Origin: Actinacidiphila epipremni
GTDB lineage: Bacteria; Actinomycetota; Actinomycetes; Streptomycetales; Streptomycetaceae
Direction of reading: 5' to 3'
Assembly: GCF_012034175.1 (NCBI RefSeq)
Contig: NZ_JAATEJ010000010.1
Coordinates: forward strand, 1-64,000
DNA length: 64,000 bases
Part shown: one piece after another, positions 52,691-60,991 of the stretch
How positions within the stretch are numbered: position 1 is the first letter of the stretch
Layout of the letters: every line of letters starts with the position of its first letter
Notes under the pieces: model-generated
The model's input: only the letters and a program-made list of their open reading frames with translations
The model's database searches: none
What the model was told of the DNA's origin: nothing
Position numbers and translations under genes: made by a program

Positions 52691-53914
52691 GTGCTTGAAG
52701 GCATCGTTGTTCTCGAACTGTCCCAGGTCTTCGCCGGCCCGCTGGCCGCCCGGCTGCTCGCCGAGATGGGCGCCACCGTCATCAAGGTCGAGCGGCCCAC
52801 CGGGGACGTCTCCCGCCAGCAGCTGTGGCGCACCGGCGGGCGCAGCGGCTACTTCGTCCAGCAGAACCGCGGCAAGTACGGCGTGAGCGTGGACCTGCGC
52901 ACCCCGGAGGGCGTCGAGCTGCTGTGGCGGCTGGTCGAGCGGGCCGATGTGCTGCTCGACGGCTTCGCGCCCGGCGTGCTGGCCAAGTACGGCTTCACCT
53001 ACGACACGATGGCGGCGCGCAACGAGCGGATCGTGGTCTGCGAGCTGTCCGCCCTCGGCCGTACCGGCGAACTCGGCACGGTCCGCGGCTACGACCAGGT
53101 CGGCGCCTGCTACTCCGGGGTCGCCTACACCTCATCGGACGGCGCCGGCCCGTCCATCATGCCCTCGGTGGCGCTCGGCGACTCCGCGATGGGCCTGTGC
53201 GCGTACGCCGGCATCCTCTCCGCGCTGTACGCGGTACGCGACACCGGCCGCGGCCAGCTGGTGGACGTCTCCCTCGTGGACGCCTACATCCAGTCGCACT
53301 CCAGCAACCTGGAGGCGTACAGCATCAGCGGCGGCCGGATCAACGCCCGCCCGGTGGGCGGCCAGAACGCCTACATCTGCCCGGCCGGCGTGTTCGAGAC
53401 CCCGGACGGGCGCGAGCTGTACATCGTGGCGATGAGCAACCACGAGTGGGTCCGGCTGGCCGGCTGCATCGGCCGCCCCGAGCTGGGCACCGACCCGCGC
53501 TACGACACCACCGAGCACCGCATCGCCCACCGCCAGGACGTGCTCGACCTGCTCGACGCGTGGCTCGTCGGCTTCCCGACCCGCGACGACGCGGTGGCGG
53601 CGCTGCGCCGCGCCGGGGTGGTCGCCGCGCCCGTACTGGACATCGGCGAGGTCATCGACAACCCGCACCTGCGGGCGCGGGGCACCGTGGAGATGGTCCA
53701 CGACGACGTGCTCGGCGAGTTCGCCGTTCCCGGGCCGCCGTTCCGGCTCAGCGGCAGCGCGCGGAGCCCGCTCGGCCCGGCGCCGGAGATCGGCGAGCAC
53801 AACCACGAGGTCTTCGCCCGGGTCGGCGGGCTGAGCGACGAGGAGATCGACGCGTATGTCGCCTCGGGCGCGCTGTTCGCGGCGCCGCCGGCCGCCGAGG
53901 GGGCGAGCGCCTGA
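52691..53914 (+). CDS. Class III CoA-transferase (CaiB/BaiF family)
   Basis: A 407-residue enzyme that moves CoA from a donor thioester to a carboxylic acid. The N-terminus LEGIVVLELSQVFAGPLAARLLAEMGA is the CoA-binding start of the family. NRGKYGVSVDLRTPEG near 60 and LGDSAMGLCAYAGILSALYA near 160 follow, with the catalytic Asp in G-D-S. It is the only obvious CoA-activating enzyme in the locus, so it probably produces the first acyl-CoA. Members can also be 2-methylacyl-CoA racemases. GTG at 52691 has AGGAG (overlapping the previous stop) seven bases upstream. Confidence 0.9.
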   Translation: MLEGIVVLELSQVFAGPLAARLLAEMGATVIKVERPTGDVSRQQLWRTGGRSGYFVQQNRGKYGVSVDLRTPEGVELLWRLVERADVLLDGFAPGVLAKYGFTYDTMAARNERIVVCELSALGRTGELGTVRGYDQVGACYSGVAYTSSDGAGPSIMPSVALGDSAMGLCAYAGILSALYAVRDTGRGQLVDVSLVDAYIQSHSSNLEAYSISGGRINARPVGGQNAYICPAGVFETPDGRELYIVAMSNHEWVRLAGCIGRPELGTDPRYDTTEHRIAHRQDVLDLLDAWLVGFPTRDDAVAALRRAGVVAAPVLDIGEVIDNPHLRARGTVEMVHDDVLGEFAVPGPPFRLSGSARSPLGPAPEIGEHNHEVFARVGGLSDEEIDAYVASGALFAAPPAAEGASA

Positions 53915-53944
53915 TGGCCGCGACGGTGCCGGCGGGGCGTACGC

Positions 53945-55243
53945 ATGCGTGACCTGACCGTACGGCTGGACGAGGAGAGCGAGGAGCTGCGCCGCGAGTT
54001 CCGGGCGTGGCTGCGCGGCCACCTGCCCGAGCCGGCCCCTTCCGGCGACCGGGCCGACCGGGCCGACCGGGAGGAGTCGCAGGACGAGATGTACGCGCGG
54101 CAGCTGGCGTGGCACCGCAGCCTGTACGAGGGCGGCTGGATGGGGCTCGACTGGCCGGTCGCGTACGGCGGGCGGGGCGCGTCGGCGGCGCAGAAGTACG
54201 TCTACTACGAGGAGCTGGCCCGGGTGCGGGCGCCGCGGCTGCTCAACCACCCGGCGGTCGCGCTGGTCGGGCCGACGATGATGCGGCTGGCCGCCGGCCA
54301 CCTCACCGCGCGCTACCTGCCGCGCATCCTGTCCGGCGAGGACGTGTGGTGCCAGGGCTTCAGCGAGCCCGACGCCGGCTCGGACCTGGCGGGGCTGCGC
54401 ACCTCGGCGGTGCTCGACGGCGACCGGTGGGTCGTCAACGGCCAGAAGGTCTGGACGACCTGGGCGATGTACGCGACCCGGTGCGCGCTGCTGTGCCGCA
54501 CCGACCCGGCGGCGCCCCGGCACCGGGGCCTGACGATGCTCGTCCTCGACATGGACCAGCCCGGCGTCCGGGTGCGGCCGATCCGCCAGATGACCGGGCG
54601 GCAGGAGTTCTGCGAGGTGTTCCTCACGGACGCGGTCGCCCCGGCCGACCACGTCATCGGCGCACCGGGGCAGGGGTGGGCGGCGGCGATGACGATGCTG
54701 GAGTTCGAGCGGTCCGACCAGAGCTTCACCGATCACACGCGGCTGCTGGGGATGCTCGGGGGGATGGCTTCCGGGCTGGGCCCGGAGGGCGAGGAGGCTG
54801 CGGGCGGCGGGGCCGCAGGTGGCTGGGCCGCCGACGGCGGGGTCGCGGCCGGCGAGGCTGCGGGGGCCGCCAGTGGCGGGGCCGGCGGGGCGGCGGGCGG
54901 CCGGCTCGTGGCCGGCGGGGCGGTGGCCGACGACGCGCGGCAGGATTTCGTCGCCCTGTGGACCCGCACCCAGCTGCTGCGGGCGACCAACCTCGCCGCG
55001 GCCCGCGACGTCGCCGCCGGTGGCGCCGTCGGCTCGCGCGGGTCGCTGGTCAAGCTCGCCTGGAGCGAGTTGCTGCGTGACATCGCGAGCCTCGGCGACG
55101 ACCTCGCGGAGCCCGGTTCCGCCGACGCCGCGTGGTGGAGCGACCTGTACCTGGAGACGCGCTCGGCGACCGTCTACTCCGGCACCTCCGAGATCCAGCG
55201 CACCATCATCGCCGAACGCCTCGCGGGCATGCCGCGCCCGTGA
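53945..55243 (+). CDS. Acyl-CoA dehydrogenase with Gly/Ala-rich insertion
   Basis: A 432-residue flavoprotein paralogous to the acyl-CoA dehydrogenase at 47241. Shared landmarks are FSEPDAGSDLAGLRTSAVL, VVNGQKVWTTWAMYATRC, EFERSDQSFTDHTRLL and the end VYSGTSEIQRTIIAERLAG, again with Ser where MCAD has its catalytic Glu. Between residues 277 and 332 it carries a low-complexity Gly/Ala/Glu insertion that the paralogue lacks; it falls between helices of the C-terminal domain and keeps the frame. It starts 30 bases after the CoA-transferase gene. Likely role: alpha,beta-desaturation of an acyl-CoA, alone or as a heteromer. Confidence 0.88.
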   Translation: MRDLTVRLDEESEELRREFRAWLRGHLPEPAPSGDRADRADREESQDEMYARQLAWHRSLYEGGWMGLDWPVAYGGRGASAAQKYVYYEELARVRAPRLLNHPAVALVGPTMMRLAAGHLTARYLPRILSGEDVWCQGFSEPDAGSDLAGLRTSAVLDGDRWVVNGQKVWTTWAMYATRCALLCRTDPAAPRHRGLTMLVLDMDQPGVRVRPIRQMTGRQEFCEVFLTDAVAPADHVIGAPGQGWAAAMTMLEFERSDQSFTDHTRLLGMLGGMASGLGPEGEEAAGGGAAGGWAADGGVAAGEAAGAASGGAGGAAGGRLVAGGAVADDARQDFVALWTRTQLLRATNLAAARDVAAGGAVGSRGSLVKLAWSELLRDIASLGDDLAEPGSADAAWWSDLYLETRSATVYSGTSEIQRTIIAERLAGMPRP

Positions 55244-55274
55244 CGGACCCGTACGTATATGTGAGGGACATGAA

Positions 55275-56492
55275 GTGACCGTGATCACCGACGACGGGGA
55301 CCAGCCCTGGACGACACCCGGGGTGTACCGGGTGGCCCCGGGCGTCTTCCGGATACCCATGCCGCTGCCGGACGAGAGCCGGCTGCGGGCCGTCAACGTC
55401 TACGCCGTCCGGTCCGGCGCGGACCTCGTGCTCGTCGACTCGGGCTGGGCCATGCGCGGCGCCCGCGACCGGCTCGCCGCGGGCCTGGCCGCGCTCGGCG
55501 CCGAGCTGGGCGACGTCGGCCGCTTCCTCGTCACGCACCAGCACCGCGACCACTACACGCTGGCGGTCGAGGTGCGGCGGGCGTTCGGCACGAGGATCAG
55601 CGTCGGGATCGGCGAGCAGCCCGGGCTGGCCCTCGCCGCGACGCCGGGGCGGCAGCAGTTGCAGGCCCAGGCGGACGCGCTGCGCCGGCACGGGGCCGGC
55701 GCGCTGGCCGACGAGGTGCTGGCCGGCCTCCGCGACGTGGACACCTCGCAGCTGTGGGAGCCGCCCGACGACTGGCTACGTCCCCCGCAGGAGGTGGCGG
55801 TGGGCGACCGGCTGCTGCGGGCCGTGCCGACGCCCGGCCACACGCGCGGGCATGTCGTCTTCGTCGAGCCGGGCGCGGGGCTGCTGTTCGCCGGCGACCA
55901 TGTGCTGCCGCACATCACGCCGTCGATCGGCTTCGAGCCCGTCGCCTTCGAGCATCCGCTGCGCGACTACCTGGCCTCGCTGCGGCTGGTCCGCGGCCTG
56001 CCCGACGCCCGGCTGCTGCCCGCGCACGGGCCGGTCCAGGAGCGGGCCCACCCCCGGGTCGACGCGCTCCTGGCCCACCACGAGCGCCGGCTCGACGCGA
56101 CGCAGGCCCTCGTCGAGCGCGGCGCGCACACCGCGTACGAGGTGGCTCGCGGGCTGCGCTGGACGCGCCGGGAGCTGCCGCTGCGCGAGCTGGACACCTT
56201 CAACCGGATGCTCGCGGTGCTGGAGACGGCGGCGCATCTGGATGTGCTGGAGGGGCTGGGGCGGGTGGGCACGGTCCTGGCCGAGGGGCCGGAGGTCCAC
56301 TACACGCCGGGCGGCGGTCCTGGTCCGGCCCCGGGCCCGCCCGGGTCCGGGGGTCCGGGGGCCTCGGGGCCCGCCACCCCGGAAGCGCCCGGGGCTGCCG
56401 CCGCGGGTCCGTCCGCCGATGCGGGCCCGCCCGCCGTCCCGGGCCCGTCCGCTGCCGCGGGCCCGTCCGCCGGCCGTACCGCCGAACGCTAG
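55275..56492 (+). CDS. Metallo-beta-lactamase-fold hydrolase
   Basis: A 405-residue MBL-fold enzyme. The metal ligands are visible: FLVTHQHRDHYTLAV (H-x-H-x-D-H) near residue 82, PTPGHTRGHVVFVE near 190, FAGDHVLPH near 208 and LLPAHGPVQER near 250. The C-terminal winged-helix-like segment (about 270-335) is that of glyoxalase II/LACTB2-like hydrolases, and the last 65 residues are a Gly/Pro/Ala tail. It may hydrolyse a thioester or lactone of the pathway. The GTG at 55275 follows GAGGG at workable spacing; a second GTG two codons on is possible. Confidence 0.85.
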   Translation: MTVITDDGDQPWTTPGVYRVAPGVFRIPMPLPDESRLRAVNVYAVRSGADLVLVDSGWAMRGARDRLAAGLAALGAELGDVGRFLVTHQHRDHYTLAVEVRRAFGTRISVGIGEQPGLALAATPGRQQLQAQADALRRHGAGALADEVLAGLRDVDTSQLWEPPDDWLRPPQEVAVGDRLLRAVPTPGHTRGHVVFVEPGAGLLFAGDHVLPHITPSIGFEPVAFEHPLRDYLASLRLVRGLPDARLLPAHGPVQERAHPRVDALLAHHERRLDATQALVERGAHTAYEVARGLRWTRRELPLRELDTFNRMLAVLETAAHLDVLEGLGRVGTVLAEGPEVHYTPGGGPGPAPGPPGSGGPGASGPATPEAPGAAAAGPSADAGPPAVPGPSAAAGPSAGRTAER

Positions 56493-56502
56493 GAGCCGCC
56501 GT

Positions 56503-57276
56503 ATGCAACCCCCGTTCGTCGCCGTCGAGATCGACGCGCCCGTCGCCACCGTCACCCTCAGCCGCCCCGAGGCACGTAACGCCCTCTCCCCCGGCGGCAT
56601 CGCCGAGCTGATGGGAGCGCTCGGCGCGCTGGACGAGGACGACCGGGTACGGGCGGTCGTGCTCACCGGCGGCCCCAAGGTCTTCGCGGCCGGCGCGGAC
56701 ATCGCCGAGATGGTGACCCGTACGCCCGCCGACCAGCTCGCCATCGAGCGCGGGCCGCGCTGGCAGCCCCTGCTGCGCTTCACCAAGCCGCTGATCGCCG
56801 CCGTCAACGGCTATGCGCTGGGCGGCGGCTGCGAGCTGGCGATGATGTGCGACATGATCATCGCCGGGGACGGCGCGCGGTTCGGCCAGCCCGAGGTCAA
56901 CCTCGGCATCCTGCCCGGCGCCGGCGGCACCCAGCGGTGGCCGCGCACGGCCGGCAAGTACGTCGCCATGGAGGCCAACCTCACCGGCGACCTCGTCGAC
57001 GCGGAGCGCGCGTACCAACTGGGCATCGCCAACCGGGTGGTGCCGGCTGCGGAGACCGTCGCCACCGCCCAGGAGCTGGCCCGGCGCATCGCCGCGAAGC
57101 CGCCGATCGCGGTGCGGCTGATCAAGGAAGCCGTCAACGCCGCGTACGAGACCACCCTGACCGCCGGGCTCGCCGGTGAACGGCGCTCCTTCCACCTGCT
57201 GTTCGCCACCGACGACCAGACCGAGGGCATGCGGGCGTTCCTCGACAAGCGCCCGCCTCACTTCAAGGGGATGTGA
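56503..57276 (+). CDS. Enoyl-CoA hydratase with complete active site
   Basis: A 257-residue crotonase that keeps both catalytic glutamates: YALGGGCELAMMCD near residue 107 and FGQPEVNLGILPGAGGTQRW near 127. The oxyanion-hole strand VFAAGADIAEM lies near 63 and the C-terminal DQTEGMRAFLDKRPPHFKG is standard. It should perform ordinary (S)-specific hydration of 2-enoyl-CoA, the substrate then going to the 3-hydroxyacyl-CoA dehydrogenase of the leftward operon. AGGAG lies eight bases before the ATG and overlaps the previous stop; the next gene begins three bases after the stop. Confidence 0.94.
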   Translation: MQPPFVAVEIDAPVATVTLSRPEARNALSPGGIAELMGALGALDEDDRVRAVVLTGGPKVFAAGADIAEMVTRTPADQLAIERGPRWQPLLRFTKPLIAAVNGYALGGGCELAMMCDMIIAGDGARFGQPEVNLGILPGAGGTQRWPRTAGKYVAMEANLTGDLVDAERAYQLGIANRVVPAAETVATAQELARRIAAKPPIAVRLIKEAVNAAYETTLTAGLAGERRSFHLLFATDDQTEGMRAFLDKRPPHFKGM

Positions 57277-57279
57277 CCC

Positions 57280-57687
57280 ATGCCGAACGACAAGACCACC
57301 GACTACGAGACGGGCCTGCGGATCCGCAAGGAGGTGGTGGGCGCCGACCACGTCGAGCGATCCCTCGCGCAGGCCGACGAGTTCACCGGCCCCTTGCAGC
57401 AACTGGTGACGGAGTATTGCTGGGGGCGGGTGTGGGGGCGGCTCGAACTGCCGCGCGCCACGCGCAGTTTGCTGAACGTCGCCATGCTCACCGTGCTGAA
57501 CCGGCCGCACGAGTTGAAGCTGCATGTCACGGGCGCGCTGCGCAACGGCTGCTCGGTGGAGGAGATCCGGGAGGTGCTGCTCCAGACCGCGATCTACTGC
57601 GGCGTGCCGGCCGCGCTGGACGCGACCCGGGTGGCGCGGGAGGCGGTCACCGCGTACGAGGCGGGGCAGCGGGGCGAGGCCGTATGA
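57280..57687 (+). CDS. Carboxymuconolactone decarboxylase-family protein (PcaC-like)
   Basis: A 135-residue AhpD-fold protein. Its core, HVTGALRNGCSVEEIREVLL followed by QTAIYCGVPAALDA, closely follows gamma-carboxymuconolactone decarboxylase (PcaC). PcaC-type residues such as the conserved histidine of HVTGAL and the Glu of EEIREVL are present, and the C-x-x-C pair of AhpD peroxidases is not. PcaC decarboxylates a lactone acid in protocatechuate breakdown, but no other pca genes are present here. A related decarboxylation or decyclising step in this pathway is plausible. Coupled to the next gene by ATGA overlap. Confidence 0.87.
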   Translation: MPNDKTTDYETGLRIRKEVVGADHVERSLAQADEFTGPLQQLVTEYCWGRVWGRLELPRATRSLLNVAMLTVLNRPHELKLHVTGALRNGCSVEEIREVLLQTAIYCGVPAALDATRVAREAVTAYEAGQRGEAV

Positions 57688-58613
57688 GCGGCCCGCTTGC
57701 GGAGGTGGCTCCGGGCGCGCGCGTCGGCTTCGTGGGGCTCGGGCGGATGGGGCGGCCGATGCTCGGCAGGCTGGTGGCCGCGGGTTACCGGGTGACGGGT
57801 TACGACGCCGACGCCGCCGTACGGGAACGGGTCCGCGGGGAGGTGCCCGCGGCGGACGTGGCCGAGGAGCTGACCGCCGTGGCGGCCGGAGCGGCGGCGG
57901 TGGTGCTGATGCTGCCGGACTCCGCGGTCGTGGCGGCGGTGCTGGGCGCGCTGGCCGGGCGGCTGCGGTCCGGCCAGGTCGTGGTGGACATGGGCTCCTC
58001 GGAGCCCGCCGAGACGGTCCGGCACGCCCGTTCACTCGCCGCCGCCCAGGTCGGCCTGGTGGACGCGCCGGTGTCCGGCGGGGTGGCCGGGGCGGAGTCG
58101 GGCACCCTGACCGTCATGGTCGGCGGCGAGGAGGCGGACGCCCTGCGGGTGACGCCCCTGCTGTCGCAGCTGGGCGCCCGTATCGTACGGGTCGGCCCCG
58201 CGGGCGCCGGGCACGCGGTCAAGGCGCTCAACAACCTGCTCTCGGCGAGCCATCTGCTGGCCACGTCCGAGGCGTTGGCCGTGGCGGCGAGGTTCGGCCT
58301 GGACGCGCCGACCGTCCTGGACGCGATCAACACCTCCAGCGGGCGCAGCGGTTCCTCGGAGGTCAAGTGGCCCCGCCATGTCCTCCCGGGGACGTACGAC
58401 TCGGGTTTCGCGCTGCGGCTGATGCTCAAGGACGTCGGGATCGCGGTGTCGCTGGCCCGCTCGGTGGGCGGCGCGGCGCCGCATGCGGAGGAGACGGTAC
58501 GGCTGTGGTCGCAGGCCGCGGCGGCGCTGCCGGCGGACGCGGACCACACGGAGGTCGCCCGCTGGGTGGCCGAACGCTCCGGCGCGGCTGCCGGGTCCGG
58601 CGGGAAGGGGTGA
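57684..58613 (+). CDS. 3-hydroxyisobutyrate dehydrogenase-like NAD(P) oxidoreductase
   Basis: A 309-residue beta-hydroxyacid dehydrogenase. The Rossmann motif is VGFVGLGRMGRPMLGRLVAA near residue 14. The substrate-binding block is LVDAPVSGGVAGAESGTLTV near 120, and the catalytic lysine lies in GAGHAVKALNNLLSASHL near 175. Family members oxidise 3-hydroxyisobutyrate, tartronate semialdehyde and similar beta-hydroxy acids. Within a CoA-ester pathway it could act on a free hydroxy-acid produced by thioester cleavage. The ATG overlaps the stop of the carboxymuconolactone decarboxylase-like gene. Confidence 0.9.
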   Translation: MSGPLAEVAPGARVGFVGLGRMGRPMLGRLVAAGYRVTGYDADAAVRERVRGEVPAADVAEELTAVAAGAAAVVLMLPDSAVVAAVLGALAGRLRSGQVVVDMGSSEPAETVRHARSLAAAQVGLVDAPVSGGVAGAESGTLTVMVGGEEADALRVTPLLSQLGARIVRVGPAGAGHAVKALNNLLSASHLLATSEALAVAARFGLDAPTVLDAINTSSGRSGSSEVKWPRHVLPGTYDSGFALRLMLKDVGIAVSLARSVGGAAPHAEETVRLWSQAAAALPADADHTEVARWVAERSGAAAGSGGKG

Positions 58614-58615
58614 CG

Positions 58616-59401
58616 ATGGCGGTCGACTTCACGCAGAGCGACGGCGTCGGGCTGCTGACCCTCTCCCAGCCGGACCGGCTGAACCCGATGAACGACGCGA
58701 CGTGGACGGCGATGGACGCGCTGCTCGACGAGCTGGAGGCGGGGCCCTCCGGCGGGTTGCGCGCGCTGGTCGTCACGGGCGCGGGGCGTGTCTTCTCGGC
58801 CGGCGGCGACATCAACCGTATGCGCGCGGTGCTCACCAGCGGCCGGTCGGAGGAGGAGTTCCGGCGCTCCGAGCTGGCCCGGCTGCGGCGGATCGCCGCG
58901 TCCTTGGTGCGGTTCGTGCGCCTGCCCGTGGTGCGGGTGGCGGCGGTCAACCACTGCGCGGTCGGCGCGGGCCTGGCGCTGGCCTGCGCGTGCGACTACC
59001 GGATCATCGACGAGGACGGCTTCCTCGACACCTCGTTCGGCCGCCTGGGCCTGCCCGGCGACACCGGCATCACCCACTTCCTCCCCCAGCTCATCGGCCC
59101 CCACCGCGCCCGGGACTGGCTCCTCCGCCCCCGCCGCGTCCCCGCACCGCAAGCCCTGTCCCTCGGCCTGGTCGACGAGGTCGTCCCCACCCCTCAACTC
59201 CTCCCCCGCGCCCACGAACTGGCCACGCAATACGCCCAAGCGTCCCCGCCGCTGCTGCGCTCCGTCCACCACCTGGTCGACACCCTCCCCGGCCTCGAAC
59301 CAGCCCTGGAGGCCGAGGCCCAGGCCACAGTGACCTGCAAACTCTCCCCCGCCCACCGCGCGGCCGTCACCGCCTTCCTCAACCACCAGGCCCAACGCTG
59401 A
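58616..59401 (+). CDS. Crotonase-family protein, isomerase-like active site
   Basis: A 261-residue crotonase-fold protein, the last gene of the rightward operon. The oxyanion-hole segment GAGRVFSAGGDINRM is intact. The first hydratase Glu is replaced by Ala (AVGAGLALACACD). The second region reads FGRLGLPGDTGITHFLP, with an Asp in the position used by enoyl-CoA isomerases such as PaaG. It could shift a double bond rather than hydrate it. From about position 59040 the codon style changes abruptly from G-ending to C-ending (many CTC, CCC, CGC), although the frame and homology continue to the stop. Confidence 0.86.
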   Translation: MAVDFTQSDGVGLLTLSQPDRLNPMNDATWTAMDALLDELEAGPSGGLRALVVTGAGRVFSAGGDINRMRAVLTSGRSEEEFRRSELARLRRIAASLVRFVRLPVVRVAAVNHCAVGAGLALACACDYRIIDEDGFLDTSFGRLGLPGDTGITHFLPQLIGPHRARDWLLRPRRVPAPQALSLGLVDEVVPTPQLLPRAHELATQYAQASPPLLRSVHHLVDTLPGLEPALEAEAQATVTCKLSPAHRAAVTAFLNHQAQR

Positions 59402-59449
59402 CATTCACCCGCCGAATCCGTACTCCAGCACGTAGGGAGCGCAGCTCCT

Positions 59450-59470
59450 CCTTCCCGCGGGGCGGGAAGG
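59450..59470. terminator. Terminator hairpin between the catabolic operon and the lipoprotein gene
   Basis: Perfect nine-base arms CCTTCCCGC (59450-59458) and GCGGGAAGG (59462-59470) with a GGG loop lie between converging genes, 48 bases after the last gene of the rightward operon. Confidence 0.8.
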
Positions 59471-59473
59471 GGC

Positions 59474-59992
59474 TCAGGTGGGGAAGTCGGAGCGGGTGGG
59501 GAGTGGGGGGCCGGGGAGGCAGGGGGTTTGGGCGTAGAGGGTGACGGTGGTGAGGCGTTTTTCGAGTTCCAGGGTGTAACCCGCCTGGATCGCGCCGGTG
59601 AAGCGGGTGTCGGGGGTCGGGGTGTCGGAGCTCCAGGCGGGGAGGTGCCAGCCGTGGGCGAGGAGGTTGCCCAGGACGGTGGTGGCGTAGGCGTCGCTCG
59701 CGCCGACGGCGACCTCCGTGACCACGTGGGCCGCCCGGCCGGCCGGGCAGTTGGTGCGGACGGCGGAGTCGGGCAGGACGGAGCCCCGGCGGACGACCGC
59801 CTTCTTGCCGCCGGCCGGCATCATGGACTCCAGGTAGGCGTGCAGCTGCGGGTCCACCTCGGCGAGCGTGGTGGCGGCGGGGAGTTGCGCTCCCGCGGAG
59901 GTCGCGCCGCCGGCCTTGCCGCAGGCGGTGAGCAGGACGGCCGCGGACGCGGCGACGAGCAGGGCCGGTATGCCGGCTCTGGGAGGGCGCAT
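59474..59992 (-). CDS. Small lipoprotein of unknown function
   Basis: A 172-residue exported protein. The signal peptide (MRPPRAGIPALLVAASAAV) ends in lipobox LTAC, with the lipidated Cys at residue 24. The mature part has two further cysteines (TNCPAG and TPCLPG) that could form a disulfide, and no recognisable domain. The region from DPQLHAYLESMMPAGGKKAV to the C-terminus looks like a small alpha/beta fold. I do not recognise the family. It converges with the catabolic operon and lies about 110 bases downstream of the TetR gene, probably transcribed separately. Confidence 0.68.
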   Translation of the reverse strand: MRPPRAGIPALLVAASAAVLLTACGKAGGATSAGAQLPAATTLAEVDPQLHAYLESMMPAGGKKAVVRRGSVLPDSAVRTNCPAGRAAHVVTEVAVGASDAYATTVLGNLLAHGWHLPAWSSDTPTPDTRFTGAIQAGYTLELEKRLTTVTLYAQTPCLPGPPLPTRSDFPT

Positions 59993-60105
59993 GGGGATGC
60001 GGGTGCCTTTCGCTGTCCCGGGGCGCACGGAACGCGCCGGGAGTGCCACGGTGGGGTGCGCCCGCGCGAGGGGAGCGGTGCGTACCGGAGGGGCGCGCGG
60101 CAAGC

Positions 60106-60759
60106 TTAGGGCCGGGGGCTGACCGGCGCGTTCCACAGGCCCGTCAGGGCGTCGATGAGGCCGGAGGCCAGGGCGGACCAGGTGGGGTGGGCCAGCGGGG
60201 CGTTGTCGGCCAGGGCGCGTTCGCGCTCGACGCACATCTGGACGATGAGGTGGCGGGCCATGACGCCGCGGTCGGCCTTGACGTCGGCGGGGAGGCCGGG
60301 CAGGCACGCGTTGAGGCCGTCGAGCAGGACGCGCAGCGAGGGCGAGGCCATGGTCTCGGGGACGACGGCGTCGTAAAGCGCCGGGTCGGCGAAGACCTGC
60401 GCGTTGAAGCGGGCGTACCACGTGGGGCTGCCGAGCGCTTCGAGGTGCTCGGTGAGGGGCCGCACCATGCACGCGACCCAGTCGCGCAACTCGCCCGAGC
60501 CCTCGGTCCGCGCGACCTGCCGGACCCGGATCCGCTCGATCTGCTCGGTGTGCCGCGCGGCGATCGCCCGTACGAGGTCGGTCTTGCCGCCGAAGTGGTA
60601 GTTGACGGCCGCGGTGTTGCCCTGGCCGGCAGCGTTGCTGATCTGCCGGTTGGAGATGTTGTAGACGCCGTGCTCGGCGAAGAGCTGCTCCGCGGCGGCC
60701 AGGATCGCCTCCCGGGTCGCCGCGACCTTCTCCTGCCGGACGCCGCCCCTGCCAGACAT
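60106..60759 (-). CDS. TetR-family transcriptional regulator
   Basis: A 217-residue repressor. The N-terminal helix-turn-helix domain has ATREAILAAAEQLFAEHGVY, then ISNAAGQGNTAAVNYHFGGK, an unambiguous TetR signature near residues 15-57. The C-terminal ligand domain is of the type seen in regulators of MFS efflux pumps. The ATG at 60759 follows GGTGGGG; longer in-frame starts upstream run into the divergent promoter. It is transcribed away from the MFS gene, and a 24-base palindrome between them is the likely operator for self- and pump repression. Confidence 0.9.
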   Translation of the reverse strand: MSGRGGVRQEKVAATREAILAAAEQLFAEHGVYNISNRQISNAAGQGNTAAVNYHFGGKTDLVRAIAARHTEQIERIRVRQVARTEGSGELRDWVACMVRPLTEHLEALGSPTWYARFNAQVFADPALYDAVVPETMASPSLRVLLDGLNACLPGLPADVKADRGVMARHLIVQMCVERERALADNAPLAHPTWSALASGLIDALTGLWNAPVSPRP

Positions 60760-60852
60760 GTCCCCACCGCCGCTCGCCGTTCGCTTCTCCCCTGCGACCT
60801 TAACGATCCGCTCGCGCCGTCCGCGCCCGCGACCTCGGCGTACGCCCCGTAC

Positions 60853-60915
60853 TTGACGAGTGCTTGACGTACCGGCCCGCACCGCCCTACGTTTAATTCA
60901 ACCGGTTTAATTAAA
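60853..60915 (+). promoter_or_regulatory. MFS promoter with palindromic TetR-type operator
   Basis: TTGACG occurs at 60853-60858 and again at 60864-60869. TACGTT (60888-60893), 18 bases after the second, can serve as -10. The palindrome at 60892-60915 has arms TTTAATT and AATTAAA around the core AACCGGTT, with one mismatched pair. It is conspicuously AT-rich in this genome and would cover the start of transcription. Confidence 0.78.
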
Positions 60916-60991
60916 AGATTACGCCGGTGTCCGCGCCGGGTCCAGACGCCACGGCCGCCGCGGACGCCACAGACGCCACGACGGAGGCCCC

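Noticed and set aside
59402..59418. CATTCA...CGAATC as a third copy of the shared operator
   Set aside because: The spacer is five instead of seven bases, both half-sites have a mismatch, and it lies after the end of an operon with no promoter.
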